The notes beneath the pieces are model-generated. The model saw nothing but the letters and a program-made list of their open reading frames with translations. It did no database searches and was not told the origin of the DNA. A stretch of 64,000 bases of DNA from Limnoglobus roseus (GTDB taxonomy: Bacteria > Planctomycetota > Planctomycetia > Gemmatales > Gemmataceae): positions 3,782,001 through 3,846,000 of the forward strand of contig NZ_CP042425.1 in NCBI RefSeq assembly GCF_008254045.1. Direction: 5' to 3'. Positions within the stretch are counted from its first letter, which is position 1; every line of letters begins with the position of its first letter. Shown piece by piece: positions 25,365-34,497 of the stretch. Both the position numbers and the translations under genes were made by a program.

Positions 25365-27668
25365 ATGCCCCCGCCCAGCGACCCGCCCGCGGACTTCCGC
25401 CCGTTCGTGCCCGCGACCGAGACGCCGAAGGAATTCACCCTCACGCCGATCATTGTCGGCACGCTGCTCGGCATCGTCTTCGGGGCGTCGTCGGTCTACC
25501 TCGTGCTGAAGGTCGGCATGACGGTGTCCGCGTCGATTCCCGTCGCGGTTCTGTCGATCACCGTGTTCAAAGCGTTGTCGAAGGCGTTCAAACTCCGCAC
25601 CTCGACGATCCTCGAAAACAACATCGCCCAAACGGCCGGGTCCGCGGGCGAGTCGATCGCCTTCGCCGTCGGCCTCGTCATGCCGGCCCTGCTCGTCCTC
25701 GGCTTCGACATCGACGTGATCCGCGTCATGACCGTCGGCGTCCTCGGCGGGCTACTCGGCATCCTCATGATGATCCCGCTGCGGCGGGCGTTCGTGGTGA
25801 AGAAACACGGCGAGTTGAAGTATCCGGAAGGGACGGCGTGCGCCGACGTGCTGATCGCCGGCGAGAAGGGCGGCTCGACGGCCCGGATGCTGTTCCTCGG
25901 CTTCGGGCTGGCGTTCGCGTACCAGTGGCTGATGAAAGCGTGCAAGCTCTGGAAGGACGAAGCCGAGCAGGAACTCTACGACCCGAAGACGGGCGACGGC
26001 CTGAACGGGGCCGCCATCGGTTCGGAGATGAACCCGTCGCTGCTCGGCGTCGGGTACATCATCGGCCCACGGATCGCGAGCATCATGGTGGCCGGCGGCG
26101 TGCTGGCGTACCTCGTGTTCGTGCCGACGATCAAGTACTTCGGGGCCAACCTCGATCAGCCGCTCGCGCCGGCCGTGTCGAAGATCGACGACAAGACGGG
26201 CAAGGACGTCGGCCTCATCAAGAACATGAGTTCTGGACAAGTGCGGAACGCCTACATCCTGTACATCGGGGCGGGGGCGGTCGCGGCCGGCGGCATCATC
26301 AGCATGGTCAAGGCCCTGCCGGTCATCTTCGGCTCGGTCGTCGCCGGCTTCCGCGATATGCGGGGCGGCGTCGGCGTGCCGACGGCCGGGCTACGCACCG
26401 ACCGGGACCTGCCGATGTCCGTCGTCCTCTTCGGCAGCTTGGGGCTGGTGGTTGCCCTCGCGGTCGCCCCGTCGCTCGGCCTGGGCTTGAACGTAACAGG
26501 CATCGCCGGCGCGTTCCTCATCCTGCTGTTCGGTTTCCTGTTCGTCACGGTGTCGAGCCGACTGACCGGCGAAATCGGTTCGTCGTCGAACCCGATCTCC
26601 GGCATGACGGTCGCCACGCTCCTGCTCACCTGCCTGATTCTGCTCGGCCTGAACGAGTTCGGCGTCATCGGCCTCGGCAAAGGCACGAAGTTGCTCGCGC
26701 TGACCATTGCCGGGGTGGTGTGCGTGGCGTGCAGCAACGGTGGCACGACCTCGCAGGCCCTCAAGACCGGCCACCTCGTCGGAGCGACGCCCATCTGGCA
26801 GCAGTACGCCATCCTTATCGGCTCGCTCACGTCGGCCGTCGCCATCGGCTTTGTGCTGCTGCTCCTAAACCAGGCCGGCACGGTGTACACGAAGAAGAAC
26901 CTGCCGCCCGTGACGGTAGAGGTAACGAAACTGACCGCGAAGGACACGGTGCGGGTCGGACAGTACGCCGACGATAAGGCCGAGTACTTCGTCCTCGTCG
27001 TCGGCAAACGGGAGAAGGTCGATCCGACCCTGATCGTCGGCGGCGAGGCGGAAGCCGCGAAGGTGACGCATGGCCGGTTCCTGGTCGATGCCGCGGGGAA
27101 AATCGTCTACCGCTGCGACCCGGCCGTGAACGGAGACCTGAAGGAGCAGGACAACGGCGAGAAGGTCGAGAACAAATTTGACGCCCCGAAGACGGAACTG
27201 ATCGCGCTCATCATTGACGGCATCCTCGACCGCAATCTGCCGTGGAACCTTGTCATCCTCGGCGTGCTGATCGCGATAACGCTGGAACTGTCCGGCGTGC
27301 CGTCGCTGCCGTTCGCGGTCGGCGTGTACCTGCCGCTATCGGCGTCGGTGCCGGTGTTCGTCGGCGGCATGGTCCGGTGGGCGGCCGACCAACTCCGCCG
27401 CAACCGCGACGAGGGCGATTCCAGCCCCGGCGTTCTCCTCGGCTCCGGGTACATCGCGGGGGCGGCGATCGCTCAGGTCATCGTGGCGTTCCTGGAGTTC
27501 TGGCCGTCGATCCCGAAGGCGCTCGACCTGAGTGGGAAGTTCGAGCACGTGAAGATCGGCGACGTGCCGTGGAACGATAGCAACGTGCCGACGGTGGCCC
27601 TGTTCGGGCTGCTCGCGGTGGTCCTGTTTGCGGTGGGAACGGAGCGATTGGGGAAGAAGGCGAAGTGA
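25365..27668 (+). CDS. OPT family oligopeptide transporter
   Basis: A 767-residue multi-pass transporter of the OPT/YSL superfamily, which imports oligopeptides or metal chelates driven by protons. Family motifs are visible: EFTLTPIIVGTLLGIVFGASSVYLVLKVGMTVSASIP, LENNIAQTAGSAGESIAF, LKYPEGTACADVLIAGE, SSNPISGMT and CSNGGTTSQALKTGHLVGATP. The late segment NLPWNLVILGVLIAITLELSGVPSLPFAVGVYLPLSASVPVFVGGMVRW is typical. Between the two membrane blocks lies an unusual hydrophilic stretch of about 100 residues (roughly 505-615) rich in Lys, Asp and Val that looks like a small soluble domain. The ATG at 25365 is used. The substrate cannot be predicted. Confidence 0.9.
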   Translation: MPPPSDPPADFRPFVPATETPKEFTLTPIIVGTLLGIVFGASSVYLVLKVGMTVSASIPVAVLSITVFKALSKAFKLRTSTILENNIAQTAGSAGESIAFAVGLVMPALLVLGFDIDVIRVMTVGVLGGLLGILMMIPLRRAFVVKKHGELKYPEGTACADVLIAGEKGGSTARMLFLGFGLAFAYQWLMKACKLWKDEAEQELYDPKTGDGLNGAAIGSEMNPSLLGVGYIIGPRIASIMVAGGVLAYLVFVPTIKYFGANLDQPLAPAVSKIDDKTGKDVGLIKNMSSGQVRNAYILYIGAGAVAAGGIISMVKALPVIFGSVVAGFRDMRGGVGVPTAGLRTDRDLPMSVVLFGSLGLVVALAVAPSLGLGLNVTGIAGAFLILLFGFLFVTVSSRLTGEIGSSSNPISGMTVATLLLTCLILLGLNEFGVIGLGKGTKLLALTIAGVVCVACSNGGTTSQALKTGHLVGATPIWQQYAILIGSLTSAVAIGFVLLLLNQAGTVYTKKNLPPVTVEVTKLTAKDTVRVGQYADDKAEYFVLVVGKREKVDPTLIVGGEAEAAKVTHGRFLVDAAGKIVYRCDPAVNGDLKEQDNGEKVENKFDAPKTELIALIIDGILDRNLPWNLVILGVLIAITLELSGVPSLPFAVGVYLPLSASVPVFVGGMVRWAADQLRRNRDEGDSSPGVLLGSGYIAGAAIAQVIVAFLEFWPSIPKALDLSGKFEHVKIGDVPWNDSNVPTVALFGLLAVVLFAVGTERLGKKAK

Positions 27669-27675
27669 GGTCAAT

Positions 27676-27699
27676 GCCCAGGGAGGACCGTCCCTGGGC
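27676..27699. terminator. bidirectional terminator between convergent genes
   Basis: A 9-base inverted repeat GCCCAGGGA / TCCCTGGGC with a 6-base loop sits in the 43 bases between the OPT gene and the convergent rfbA-like gene. Only a short TTT follows on the plus strand, so its strength is uncertain. Confidence 0.6.
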
Positions 27700-27711
27700 T
27701 TTCAGTCCTTC

Positions 27712-28440
27712 TCAAAACCGCGGTGGGTCTTTCCGCACCAACTCGTTCGAGAAGTCGAGCGAGTCGAGTGTTCCGGCATCTGTCCAGTAGCCGTCGAGGA
27801 TGCTGTACCCCATGCGGCCCTGCTTCAGGTAGTGGTTGTTCACGTCGGTAATTTCTAGCTCGCCGCGGTTCGACGGCTTCAGCGTGCGGATCAGGCCGAA
27901 CACGTCCGGCGGGTAGACGTAGATGCCCACCACGGCGTAGTCGCTCTTCGGGTTCGCCGGCTTCTCTTCAATGCTCACGACTTGCTCGCCGTTCAGTTCC
28001 GCCACGCCGTATCGGCCGGGGTCGGGCACTTGCTTCAGGCCGATCCACGCCCAGTCGGGCCGGGTGTTCGCCTTCTCGATGAACGAGATCAGTGGGTCGC
28101 GGAAGATGTTGTCGCCGAGCAGCACGCACGACCGGCTGCCCATGCAGAAGTGTTCGGCCAGCCCGAGCGCTTGCGCGATGCCGCCGGCTTCGTCCTGCAC
28201 GCGGTACGTCAGCCGACAGGCGTGGTCCTTGCCGGAGCCGAGGAGTTCGACGAAGTCGCCCATGTGCTCGGTGCCGGAAACGAGCAGGACGTCTTGCATC
28301 CCGGCCCCGGTTAGTTTCTTCAGTGGGTGGTAGACCATCGGCCACGCGCCGACGGGCAGCAGGTGTTTGTTCGTGACCTTCGTCAACTCGCCCATGCGAG
28401 TGCCCTTGCCGCCGGCCAGGATAACGCCGCGAATGGACAT
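27712..28440 (-). CDS. rfbA: glucose-1-phosphate thymidylyltransferase-like nucleotidyltransferase
   Basis: A 242-residue sugar nucleotidyltransferase that would join glucose-1-phosphate to dTTP, the first step towards dTDP-rhamnose and related sugars. The signature GVILAGGKGTRMGELTKVTNKHLLPVG is at the N-terminus. LGDNIF (metal-binding Asp) is at about residue 110, then GRYGVAELNGEQVVSIEEKPANPKSDYAVVGIYVY and a C-terminal DGYWTDAGTLDSL. It is shorter than the roughly 290-residue E. coli RmlA, lacking the C-terminal helices. It lies 55 bases after rfbB on the same strand, which supports the substrate call. The rfbC and rfbD steps are not encoded nearby. Confidence 0.85.
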   Translation of the reverse strand: MSIRGVILAGGKGTRMGELTKVTNKHLLPVGAWPMVYHPLKKLTGAGMQDVLLVSGTEHMGDFVELLGSGKDHACRLTYRVQDEAGGIAQALGLAEHFCMGSRSCVLLGDNIFRDPLISFIEKANTRPDWAWIGLKQVPDPGRYGVAELNGEQVVSIEEKPANPKSDYAVVGIYVYPPDVFGLIRTLKPSNRGELEITDVNNHYLKQGRMGYSILDGYWTDAGTLDSLDFSNELVRKDPPRF

Positions 28441-28495
28441 GCTGTTCTCCGTGTGAATCCTTGCCGGACCGCAGAGCCTCCGCGTCGCGGCGAAC

Positions 28496-29509
28496 CTAGC
28501 TCAGTTTGCCGTACTGCGTTTCGTAGTACTTCAGGTAGTCCTTGTTCTTGATCCCCGCGATCCAGTCGCCGTTGGCTTTGTACCAGTCGATCGTTTCCTG
28601 CAAACCCTGGTCGAACGAAACCAGCGGCTTCCACCCGAGTTCGCGCTCGGCCTTCGTGCAGTCGATGGCGTACCGGCGGTCGTGGCCGGGGCGGTCGGCG
28701 ACGTAGCGGATCAGCGACTCGGTCTTGCCCAGGAGTTTCAGGAGCAGTTTGGTGATCTCGATGTTCGCCCGCTCGCAGCGGCCGCCGAAGTTGTAGACCT
28801 CACCGGCCTTGCCGTTCCGCCACGCGGCTTCGACGCCGCGGCAGTGGTCGAGGACGTGAATCCAATCGCGGATCTGCATGCCGTCGCCGTACACCGGCAC
28901 CGGCTGGTCGTTCATCAGGTTCGTCACGAACAGCGGGATCAGCTTTTCCGGGAACTGGTACGGGCCGTAGTTGTTCGAGCACCGGGTGATGACCGCGTTC
29001 ATGCCGAAGGTGTGCTGGTACGCCTTCACGAGCACGTCGCTGGCGGTTTTGCTGGCCGAGTACGGGCTGCTCGGGTCGAGCGGCGTTTGCTCGGTGAACA
29101 GCCCCGTCGGGCCAAGACTGCCGTAGACCTCGTCGGTGGACACCTGCACGTACTTCTGGACCTTGAACTCGCGGGCGGCGTCGAGCAGGATTTGCGTGCC
29201 GAGGACGTTGGTCTTGATGAACGGGCCGCTGTCCTGAATGCTGCGGTCGACGTGACTCTCGGCCGCGAAGTGGATCACGTCCGTCACGCCGAGTTGCAGG
29301 GCCGCGCGAACCTCGTCACGGTTCGTGATGTCGCCCTTGATGAACTTGTAGTTCGTGTGGTTCGCAACGTCTCTCAGGTTGGCGAGGTTGCCCGCGTAGG
29401 TCAGCGCGTCAAAGTTGATGACTTTGCAACTCGGGTCCGTCGCCAAGAGGTGGCGGACGAAGTTGCTGCCAATGAACCCACACCCGCCCGTAACCAACAG
29501 CGTCGGCAT
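28496..29509 (-). CDS. rfbB: dTDP-glucose 4,6-dehydratase
   Basis: A 337-residue short-chain dehydrogenase/epimerase family enzyme that converts dTDP-glucose to dTDP-4-keto-6-deoxyglucose using bound NAD. The Rossmann motif is VTGGCGFIGSNFVRHLL. HFAAESHVDRSI, VSTDEVYGSLG and the catalytic YSASKTASD (Tyr-x3-Lys) are present, followed by TRCSNNYGPYQFPEKLIP, RDWIHVLDHC and YNFGG. These are the diagnostic RfbB motifs and the length is standard. It is first in the rfbB-rfbA pair. Products feed cell-surface polysaccharide synthesis. Confidence 0.96.
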   Translation of the reverse strand: MPTLLVTGGCGFIGSNFVRHLLATDPSCKVINFDALTYAGNLANLRDVANHTNYKFIKGDITNRDEVRAALQLGVTDVIHFAAESHVDRSIQDSGPFIKTNVLGTQILLDAAREFKVQKYVQVSTDEVYGSLGPTGLFTEQTPLDPSSPYSASKTASDVLVKAYQHTFGMNAVITRCSNNYGPYQFPEKLIPLFVTNLMNDQPVPVYGDGMQIRDWIHVLDHCRGVEAAWRNGKAGEVYNFGGRCERANIEITKLLLKLLGKTESLIRYVADRPGHDRRYAIDCTKAERELGWKPLVSFDQGLQETIDWYKANGDWIAGIKNKDYLKYYETQYGKLS

Positions 29510-30081
29510 AACGATTCTCGCAAACGGAACAGTCTGTGGGGAGGTTTACCGGAATCACCGACCGGAGTCAAACCGAACGCGCGTAGTGAGGACAATTGGC
29601 ATTCGCACTGGATTCTCGCGAATCGTCCGCTATATTACTATTGTCACGCGACGTAATGCACCGTAGACTACTTTCGCAGTCGCACGTTACCCGGCACTTG
29701 CCGATACGGACCAATCAGAAATTGCTCCGTCTCCCCTAGTGAAGTCTTTCGTGATCCAACTAGTGTGAATCTCCAAGTGTAATCGTATAATTATCGTGGT
29801 TCCGTTTCCTGCCATTGGCAGGAGAATTGCTTGATCGACGGAAACGATTTCGGGTAGTGATTCTGCAAGATTGCGTGTTAGAACGGAATTGTCCCGAGTA
29901 TTACTCAGCGTTTCGTTCGGCGTGCACGGGCGATGGATCGCCAGCCCGTCGGAGTCGATCCCCATCAACGGGGTCGAAACCCCGCCCTTGATGAATTGTG
30001 ACTTTCAAACTTTTAACACCCGCGGCGCGGTCGCCCAGGGTGGTGTCTGCTCCGTTGTTTTCCATTTCAGAGGATGCTGTT
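29510..30081. other. intergenic region and rho leader
   Basis: About 570 bases between divergent rfbB and rho, less GC-rich than its surroundings. It should contain both promoters. Two hairpins are visible: TCCTGCC-ATT-GGCAGGA at 29807-29823 and the longer one at 29963-29993, listed separately. A small ORF on the minus strand here (29687-29968) has no recognisable features and I do not call it. Confidence 0.5.
29963..29993 (+). promoter_or_regulatory. hairpin in the rho leader
   Basis: An outer stem CATCAA/TTGATG encloses an inner stem CGGGGT/ACCCCG closed by a CGAA loop, with a CCC bulge on one side. It lies about 90 bases upstream of the rho start codon. It could be an attenuator or a protein/RNA control site, since rho autoregulates through its leader in E. 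coli. The role here is inferred. Confidence 0.45.
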
Positions 30082-31902
30082 ATGCCCGACGCCAAGAGCG
30101 TCGAAGGGTCGCAACGACCCGTCGTCCGGAAACGTGTCGTCCGCAAGGTCGCCGATGCAGCGGCCGCCCCCACCTCTGCGGCCACCCCGGAATCCACGGC
30201 TTTCCCCCCCATTCCCGAAACTCCCGCGGCCGAACCGGCCCCCGCCCAAACGCCAACGGCTCCTCCGGCCCAGGCACCTGTGGCAGAAGTGCCGGCCCCG
30301 GCCCCGGCACCAGCCGCCCCGCGAGTGCAAGCCGAACGCCCAGCCCTGCAAGTGCAAGCTGAGCCACCCGCGCCACCGGCACCGCGAGCGCAAGCCGAAC
30401 GCCCCGCCCCCCGGCCCCAAACCGACGCCCCACGCGCTCATGCCGAGCAACCCGCTCACCGACCGCAGGCCCCAGCCCAACGGCCCCTGCCGCCGCGTCC
30501 GGCCAGCCCGGCTCCGATGATGCGGGATCGCATGGACCGCGACCGCGGCGACCGCATGGAGCGGAACGACCGGGACCGTGGCGATGACCGCTTTGACCGG
30601 CCCGAGCGTCAAGAACGCCCCGCCCGCGGCACCGGCCCGGCCGTCAAACTCGACGACCTGTACCGGATGCCGATGCCGAAGCTGTTCGCCCTCGCCGAGA
30701 GCGAAGGGATGCGCGAGCACACCGGCATGACCCGAGCTCAACTGATCGTCGGCGTCGTCCGCCGGCAGATCGAACGCGGCGAAGTCGTCCGCGGGTCCGG
30801 CACCCTCGAAGTGCTGCCCGACGGCTACGGCTTCCTCCGCAGTGCGGCCCACAACTACCTGTCCAGCCCAGAAGACATTTACGTGTCGCCGAGCCAGATC
30901 CGCCGGATGAGCCTGCGGACCGGGTACGTGGTCGAAGGCCCGATCCGCCTCCCGATCGAGAATCAGGACAACTTCGCCCTGATGCAGATCGAACTCGTCA
31001 ACGGCAAGCCGGGCGACGAAACCTCGACGGTGACGAGCTTCGCCGACCTGACGCCGCTGCACCCAAACAAGCGGCTGACGCTCGAATCGACGCCGGACGA
31101 ACTGTCGATGCGAATCGTGGACCTGATCACGCCGATCGGCAAGGGCCAGCGGGGGCTGATCGTGGCCCCGCCGCGGACCGGCAAGACCATCCTGCTCTCG
31201 AAGATGGCCAACGCCATCCTCAAGAACCACCCCGAAGCCTACGTTTTCGTGCTGCTCGTTGACGAGCGGCCGGAAGAAGTGACGGAAATGCAACGCCTCG
31301 TCAGCGGGACCAACGCTGAAGTGGTGGCCAGCACGTTCGACGAACCGCCCGAGGAACATATTCACGTGGCCGAAGTCGTGCTGGAAAAGGCGAAGCGGAT
31401 GGTCGAGTTGAAGCGCGACGTGGTGATTCTGCTCGACAGTATCACTCGTCTCGCTCGCGCTCACAACACCGAGGCCCCCGGGGGTGGCAAACTTCTGTCC
31501 GGCGGCCTCGATAGTAATGCCATGCAGAAGCCGAAGAACTTCTTCGGGGCGGCCCGCAATGTCGAAGAAGGCGGCAGCCTGACGATCCTGGCGACCGCCC
31601 TGATCGACACCGGCAGCCGGATGGATGACGTGATCTTCGAGGAGTTCAAGGGCACCGGCAACATGGAACTCCACCTCGACCGCCGGCTCGTCGAGAAGCG
31701 GGTCTACCCCGCCATCGACGTGAACCGAAGCGGCACGCGGAAGGAAGACTTGTTGCTCCACCCGGAGGAACTGACGAAGATCGCCATGCTCCGCCGCGTG
31801 CTGGCTGACATGCACCCGACGGAGGCGATGGAACTGCTCGTCAACCGTGCCCGCAAGAGCAAGAGCAACACCGAGTTCTTGTTGAGCATGAATCTGAACT
31901 AA
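30082..31902 (+). CDS. rho: transcription termination factor Rho with long N-terminal extension
   Basis: A 606-residue Rho, an RNA-dependent ATPase that ends transcription as a hexamer. Residues 1-190 are an extra, disordered region: first Pro/Ala/Gln-rich with repeated [12 protein letters not shown] units, then Arg/Asp-rich ([19 protein letters not shown]). The Rho N-domain follows ([30 protein letters not shown]), then the RNA-binding cold-shock-like domain ([15 protein letters not shown]). The ATPase core has Walker [11 protein letters not shown] at about 365, [10 protein letters not shown], and Walker [31 protein letters not shown] is the Q-loop region. The ATG at 30082 is preceded by AGAGGA at suitable spacing; the frame is open upstream to a GTG at 29998. 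Confidence 0.97.
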   Translation: MPDAKSVEGSQRPVVRKRVVRKVADAAAAPTSAATPESTAFPPIPETPAAEPAPAQTPTAPPAQAPVAEVPAPAPAPAAPRVQAERPALQVQAEPPAPPAPRAQAERPAPRPQTDAPRAHAEQPAHRPQAPAQRPLPPRPASPAPMMRDRMDRDRGDRMERNDRDRGDDRFDRPERQERPARGTGPAVKLDDLYRMPMPKLFALAESEGMREHTGMTRAQLIVGVVRRQIERGEVVRGSGTLEVLPDGYGFLRSAAHNYLSSPEDIYVSPSQIRRMSLRTGYVVEGPIRLPIENQDNFALMQIELVNGKPGDETSTVTSFADLTPLHPNKRLTLESTPDELSMRIVDLITPIGKGQRGLIVAPPRTGKTILLSKMANAILKNHPEAYVFVLLVDERPEEVTEMQRLVSGTNAEVVASTFDEPPEEHIHVAEVVLEKAKRMVELKRDVVILLDSITRLARAHNTEAPGGGKLLSGGLDSNAMQKPKNFFGAARNVEEGGSLTILATALIDTGSRMDDVIFEEFKGTGNMELHLDRRLVEKRVYPAIDVNRSGTRKEDLLLHPEELTKIAMLRRVLADMHPTEAMELLVNRARKSKSNTEFLLSMNLN

Positions 31903-31993
31903 TCCTCGCACCACGACGTGTTGGAGTTTGATCTTCAGCGTGCCGCGACATATCGCGGACTGAACCGAGAACTCCGGCACGAACCGTTCACCC

Positions 31994-32040
31994 CAACCAC
32001 CCCCAGCATCGGACATATCCGGGCGGGGGTGGTTGTGTTT
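31994..32040 (+). terminator. terminator downstream of rho
   Basis: An 11-base stem CAACCACCCCC / GGGGGTGGTTG encloses a 20-base loop that itself contains CGGA-CATA-TCCG. TGTTT follows. It lies about 90 bases after the rho stop. Confidence 0.7.
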
Positions 32041-32092
32041 AGATGGAAGCGAACGATGGTAAGTCGAAATTGCTCTCGATCGAGAATCGACT

Positions 32093-32710
32093 ATGACCGA
32101 AGACAGTTGGCTGACTTCACCCGACGCGAACGCGCTAATCTCGTTCGCCCGTTCGCGTAAGACGGCGTGGCGGCGCGGTGCTTGGGGCCGGAAAATGCGC
32201 CAGGTTTGGTGCCACTTCTACCGCCAACTGTGGGACAGACTGCCGGACGACTCTTTCCGTACCGCGCTGACGGCCGCCGAACAGCACATGGACAAAGTCA
32301 TCTCGCGAGACGAGTTCCGGTACGCATGTACGGACGCGCTCCAAACCCTTCACTGGTTGAAATCGCCGCTCAGTAATCCGTTCGTAGGGTTTCTGACGCA
32401 AGTCGAGGGGTCCAAGTGTAACGACCTTGTGACCCGCCACCACCCGCCCGAACTGAGGGAGGCCGTCCGCGACATCTTCGGCAACCCGTTCCGCCCCGTT
32501 GCTTTTGCCTCCACGTGGAGGACGTCCACGGCCGTCGGCGTCGCGCAGACGATGTACGACGCCCGCGACTTCGGCGCGATGCCGATTCTCGCCGACGCAC
32601 TGCAAGACGCCGGGTGCGAAAATGCGAACGTCCTCGACCACTGCCGCGATGAGAAGCAGACGCACGTCCGCGGGTGCTGGGTCGTGGACCTCGTGCTAGA
32701 TAAATCCTGA
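32093..32710 (+). CDS. hypothetical protein of a Gemmataceae paralogous family
   Basis: A 205-residue protein with no signal peptide or membrane helix. It opens MTEDSWLTSPDANALISFAR and has a tryptophan-rich helical part (KMRQVWCHFYRQLWDRLPDDSFRTALTAAEQHMD). Then comes REAVRDIFGNPFRPVAFASTW, a tail with MPILADALQDAGCENANVLDHC, and the ending HVRGCWVVDLVL. I recall many Gemmataceae proteins that share MTEAEWL at the start, DxFGNPFRPV in the middle and HCR...HVRGCWVVDLLLGK at the end, so I place it in that expanded family. No function is known to me. The conserved Cys, His and Trp of the tail are intact. Confidence 0.75.
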   Translation: MTEDSWLTSPDANALISFARSRKTAWRRGAWGRKMRQVWCHFYRQLWDRLPDDSFRTALTAAEQHMDKVISRDEFRYACTDALQTLHWLKSPLSNPFVGFLTQVEGSKCNDLVTRHHPPELREAVRDIFGNPFRPVAFASTWRTSTAVGVAQTMYDARDFGAMPILADALQDAGCENANVLDHCRDEKQTHVRGCWVVDLVLDKS

Positions 32711-32785
32711 CACCCGCCGCCGGTCGTCCGCGGCTTGTTACGAACTCGTGTACCCGTTTCAGCGATCTTCAACTAAATCACCCTC

Positions 32786-33835
32786 ATGACCACCGCCTAC
32801 CCGCTCAAATTCGAGCCGATCTTCAAGACCATGCTCTGGGGCGGAACCCGTTTGCGGCCGTTCCTCGGGCACACGGCCAGCGACGAACCGACCGGCGAGG
32901 CGTGGTTGCTTTCCGACGTGGACGGCAGCCTCAGTCGCGTCGCCAACGGCCCACTCGCGGGCACCACCCTGCGGGAATTGCTGGTCCAAGACGCGGAAGG
33001 CATTCTCGGGGGGGCGAAACTGTCGAACGGGCGGTTCCCGCTGCTGCTGAAGTTCTTGGACGCGAAGACGGAATTGTCGGTGCAGGTCCACCCGAACGAC
33101 GATCAGGCCCACGCCAAGAAGCCGGGGGCGCTGGGCAAGACGGAGGCGTGGGTCATCCTCGACGCCGACCCCGAGACGAGCAAGCTGTACGCCGGGTTCC
33201 GCCCCGGCGTCACGGCCGACTGCTTCCGCACGGCGATGGCGAGCAAGACCACGCCGGACACGCTCCACCAGTTCACGCCGCGACCCGGCGATTGCGTCTT
33301 CCTCGAAGCCGGCACGGTCCACGCCATCGGGCAGAACCTGATGCTGTTCGAGGTGCAGCAGACCAGCGACATCACTTACCGCCTCTACGACTGGGACCGC
33401 GTGGACGCCAAGACGAAGCAGCCGCGGGAACTGCACGTCGACGACGGGCTAGAGTGTTCGAACTTCGACTTGGGGCCGTGCCACCCCGTGACGCCAACGC
33501 AGGCTGGCGACCGCGACGAACTGGTGGCGTGTCGGTACTTCACGATGCACCACCGACAGCCGAACTGCCGCATTCGGGTGGACAAACCGGGGGAGTGCCG
33601 GTTGCTCGTCGTGCTGGAAGCCGACGGTCCGTCGGAAATCGAGTGGGGCGACGGCGATGCGGACGCCCTGCGGCCCGGCGACGTGTACCTGCTGCCGGCC
33701 AATCTCGGCGAATGCACCGTGCTGCCGTCGGGCCGGTTGCGGCTGCTGGAAATCGGCCTGGGTGAGGCCGCTTCTGCCAAGGTGCCCTCATGCTCATCGA
33801 CCTCAACGCGGACCTCGGTGAAGGTGCCGGCCTAG
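32786..33835 (+). CDS. manA: mannose-6-phosphate isomerase, class I-like
   Basis: A 349-residue zinc isomerase interconverting mannose-6-phosphate and fructose-6-phosphate. Motifs are LKFEPIFKTMLWGGTRL at the start, LLLKFLDAKTELSVQVHPNDDQAH (Gln and His zinc ligands), GKTEAWVILDADP (Glu ligand) and FLEAGTVHAIGQNLMLFEVQQTSDITYRLYDWDR (His ligand). The length fits the short bacterial ManA type. The last about 15 residues are encoded in DNA that overlaps pxpA by 46 bases, so the two are probably coupled. It supplies mannose precursors for surface glycans, which fits the nearby dTDP-sugar genes only loosely. Confidence 0.92.
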   Translation: MTTAYPLKFEPIFKTMLWGGTRLRPFLGHTASDEPTGEAWLLSDVDGSLSRVANGPLAGTTLRELLVQDAEGILGGAKLSNGRFPLLLKFLDAKTELSVQVHPNDDQAHAKKPGALGKTEAWVILDADPETSKLYAGFRPGVTADCFRTAMASKTTPDTLHQFTPRPGDCVFLEAGTVHAIGQNLMLFEVQQTSDITYRLYDWDRVDAKTKQPRELHVDDGLECSNFDLGPCHPVTPTQAGDRDELVACRYFTMHHRQPNCRIRVDKPGECRLLVVLEADGPSEIEWGDGDADALRPGDVYLLPANLGECTVLPSGRLRLLEIGLGEAASAKVPSCSSTSTRTSVKVPA

Positions 33836-34497
33836 ACGCCGAACTGATGCCGCTCATCACGTCGGCGAACGTCTGCTGCGGCGCGCACGCTGGCAGTGCC
33901 GACACGGTACGGGCGGCTCTGGAACTTGCGGCCGAACACGGCGTCGCCGTTGGGGCACACCCCGGCTACCCGGACCGCGAGAACTTCGGCCGCCGAGAAC
34001 TCGACCTGACCGACAAACAAGTCGCCACCCTGACCATCCACCAAATCGGCGCGATCCTCGGCTTGTCCCGCATTACCCGATCACAAGTCGAGTACCTGAA
34101 GCCGCACGGGGCCTTGTACAACCAGGCATGCCGCGAGGCGAAGTACGCCAAGCCGGTGATCGCAAGTGCCTTCCTCAACGGCCTTTCCGTCGTCGGTCTG
34201 CCGAACTCGGAACTCGAAGCGGCGGCTAAGGCGGTCGGCCTGCCGTTCATCGCGGAAGGCTTCGCGGACCGGCGGTATCGGCCCGACGGTTCACTCGTGC
34301 CGCGGACCGAACCGGACGCCTTCCTGCACGACCCGACGGAGGCCGTCTCGCAGGTCGAATGCCTCATCCGCGAGAAGGGCGTGCGGACCATCTGCGTCCA
34401 CGGCGACAACCCGGAAGCGGTCGCGTTCGTGCGGGCCGTACGGGAGGCGATTTTGGCCCGCGGGCACGAGCTCCGGGCGTTCACGGGGCGATTGTGA
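33790..34497 (+). CDS. pxpA: 5-oxoprolinase subunit A (LamB/YcsF family)
   Basis: A 235-residue LamB/YcsF protein, subunit A of the ATP-dependent 5-oxoprolinase that opens the pyroglutamate ring. The family start IDLNADLGEG is at the N-terminus. NVCCGAHAGSADTVRAALELAAEHGVAVGAHPGYPDRENFGRR, VEYLKPHGALYNQA, GFADRRYRPDGSLVPR and TICVHGDNPEAV are all present. The start overlaps the end of manA by 46 bases. The usual partners pxpB and pxpC are not in this window, which is unusual for the gene; they may lie elsewhere or subunit A may act alone in another role. Confidence 0.92.
   Translation: MLIDLNADLGEGAGLDAELMPLITSANVCCGAHAGSADTVRAALELAAEHGVAVGAHPGYPDRENFGRRELDLTDKQVATLTIHQIGAILGLSRITRSQVEYLKPHGALYNQACREAKYAKPVIASAFLNGLSVVGLPNSELEAAAKAVGLPFIAEGFADRRYRPDGSLVPRTEPDAFLHDPTEAVSQVECLIREKGVRTICVHGDNPEAVAFVRAVREAILARGHELRAFTGRL

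Noticed and set aside
22869..25631. Minus-strand ORF of 920 codons
   Set aside because: Antisense to the PpiD-like gene; Arg/Val/Leu-rich with no domain. It also runs through the terminator at 25256.
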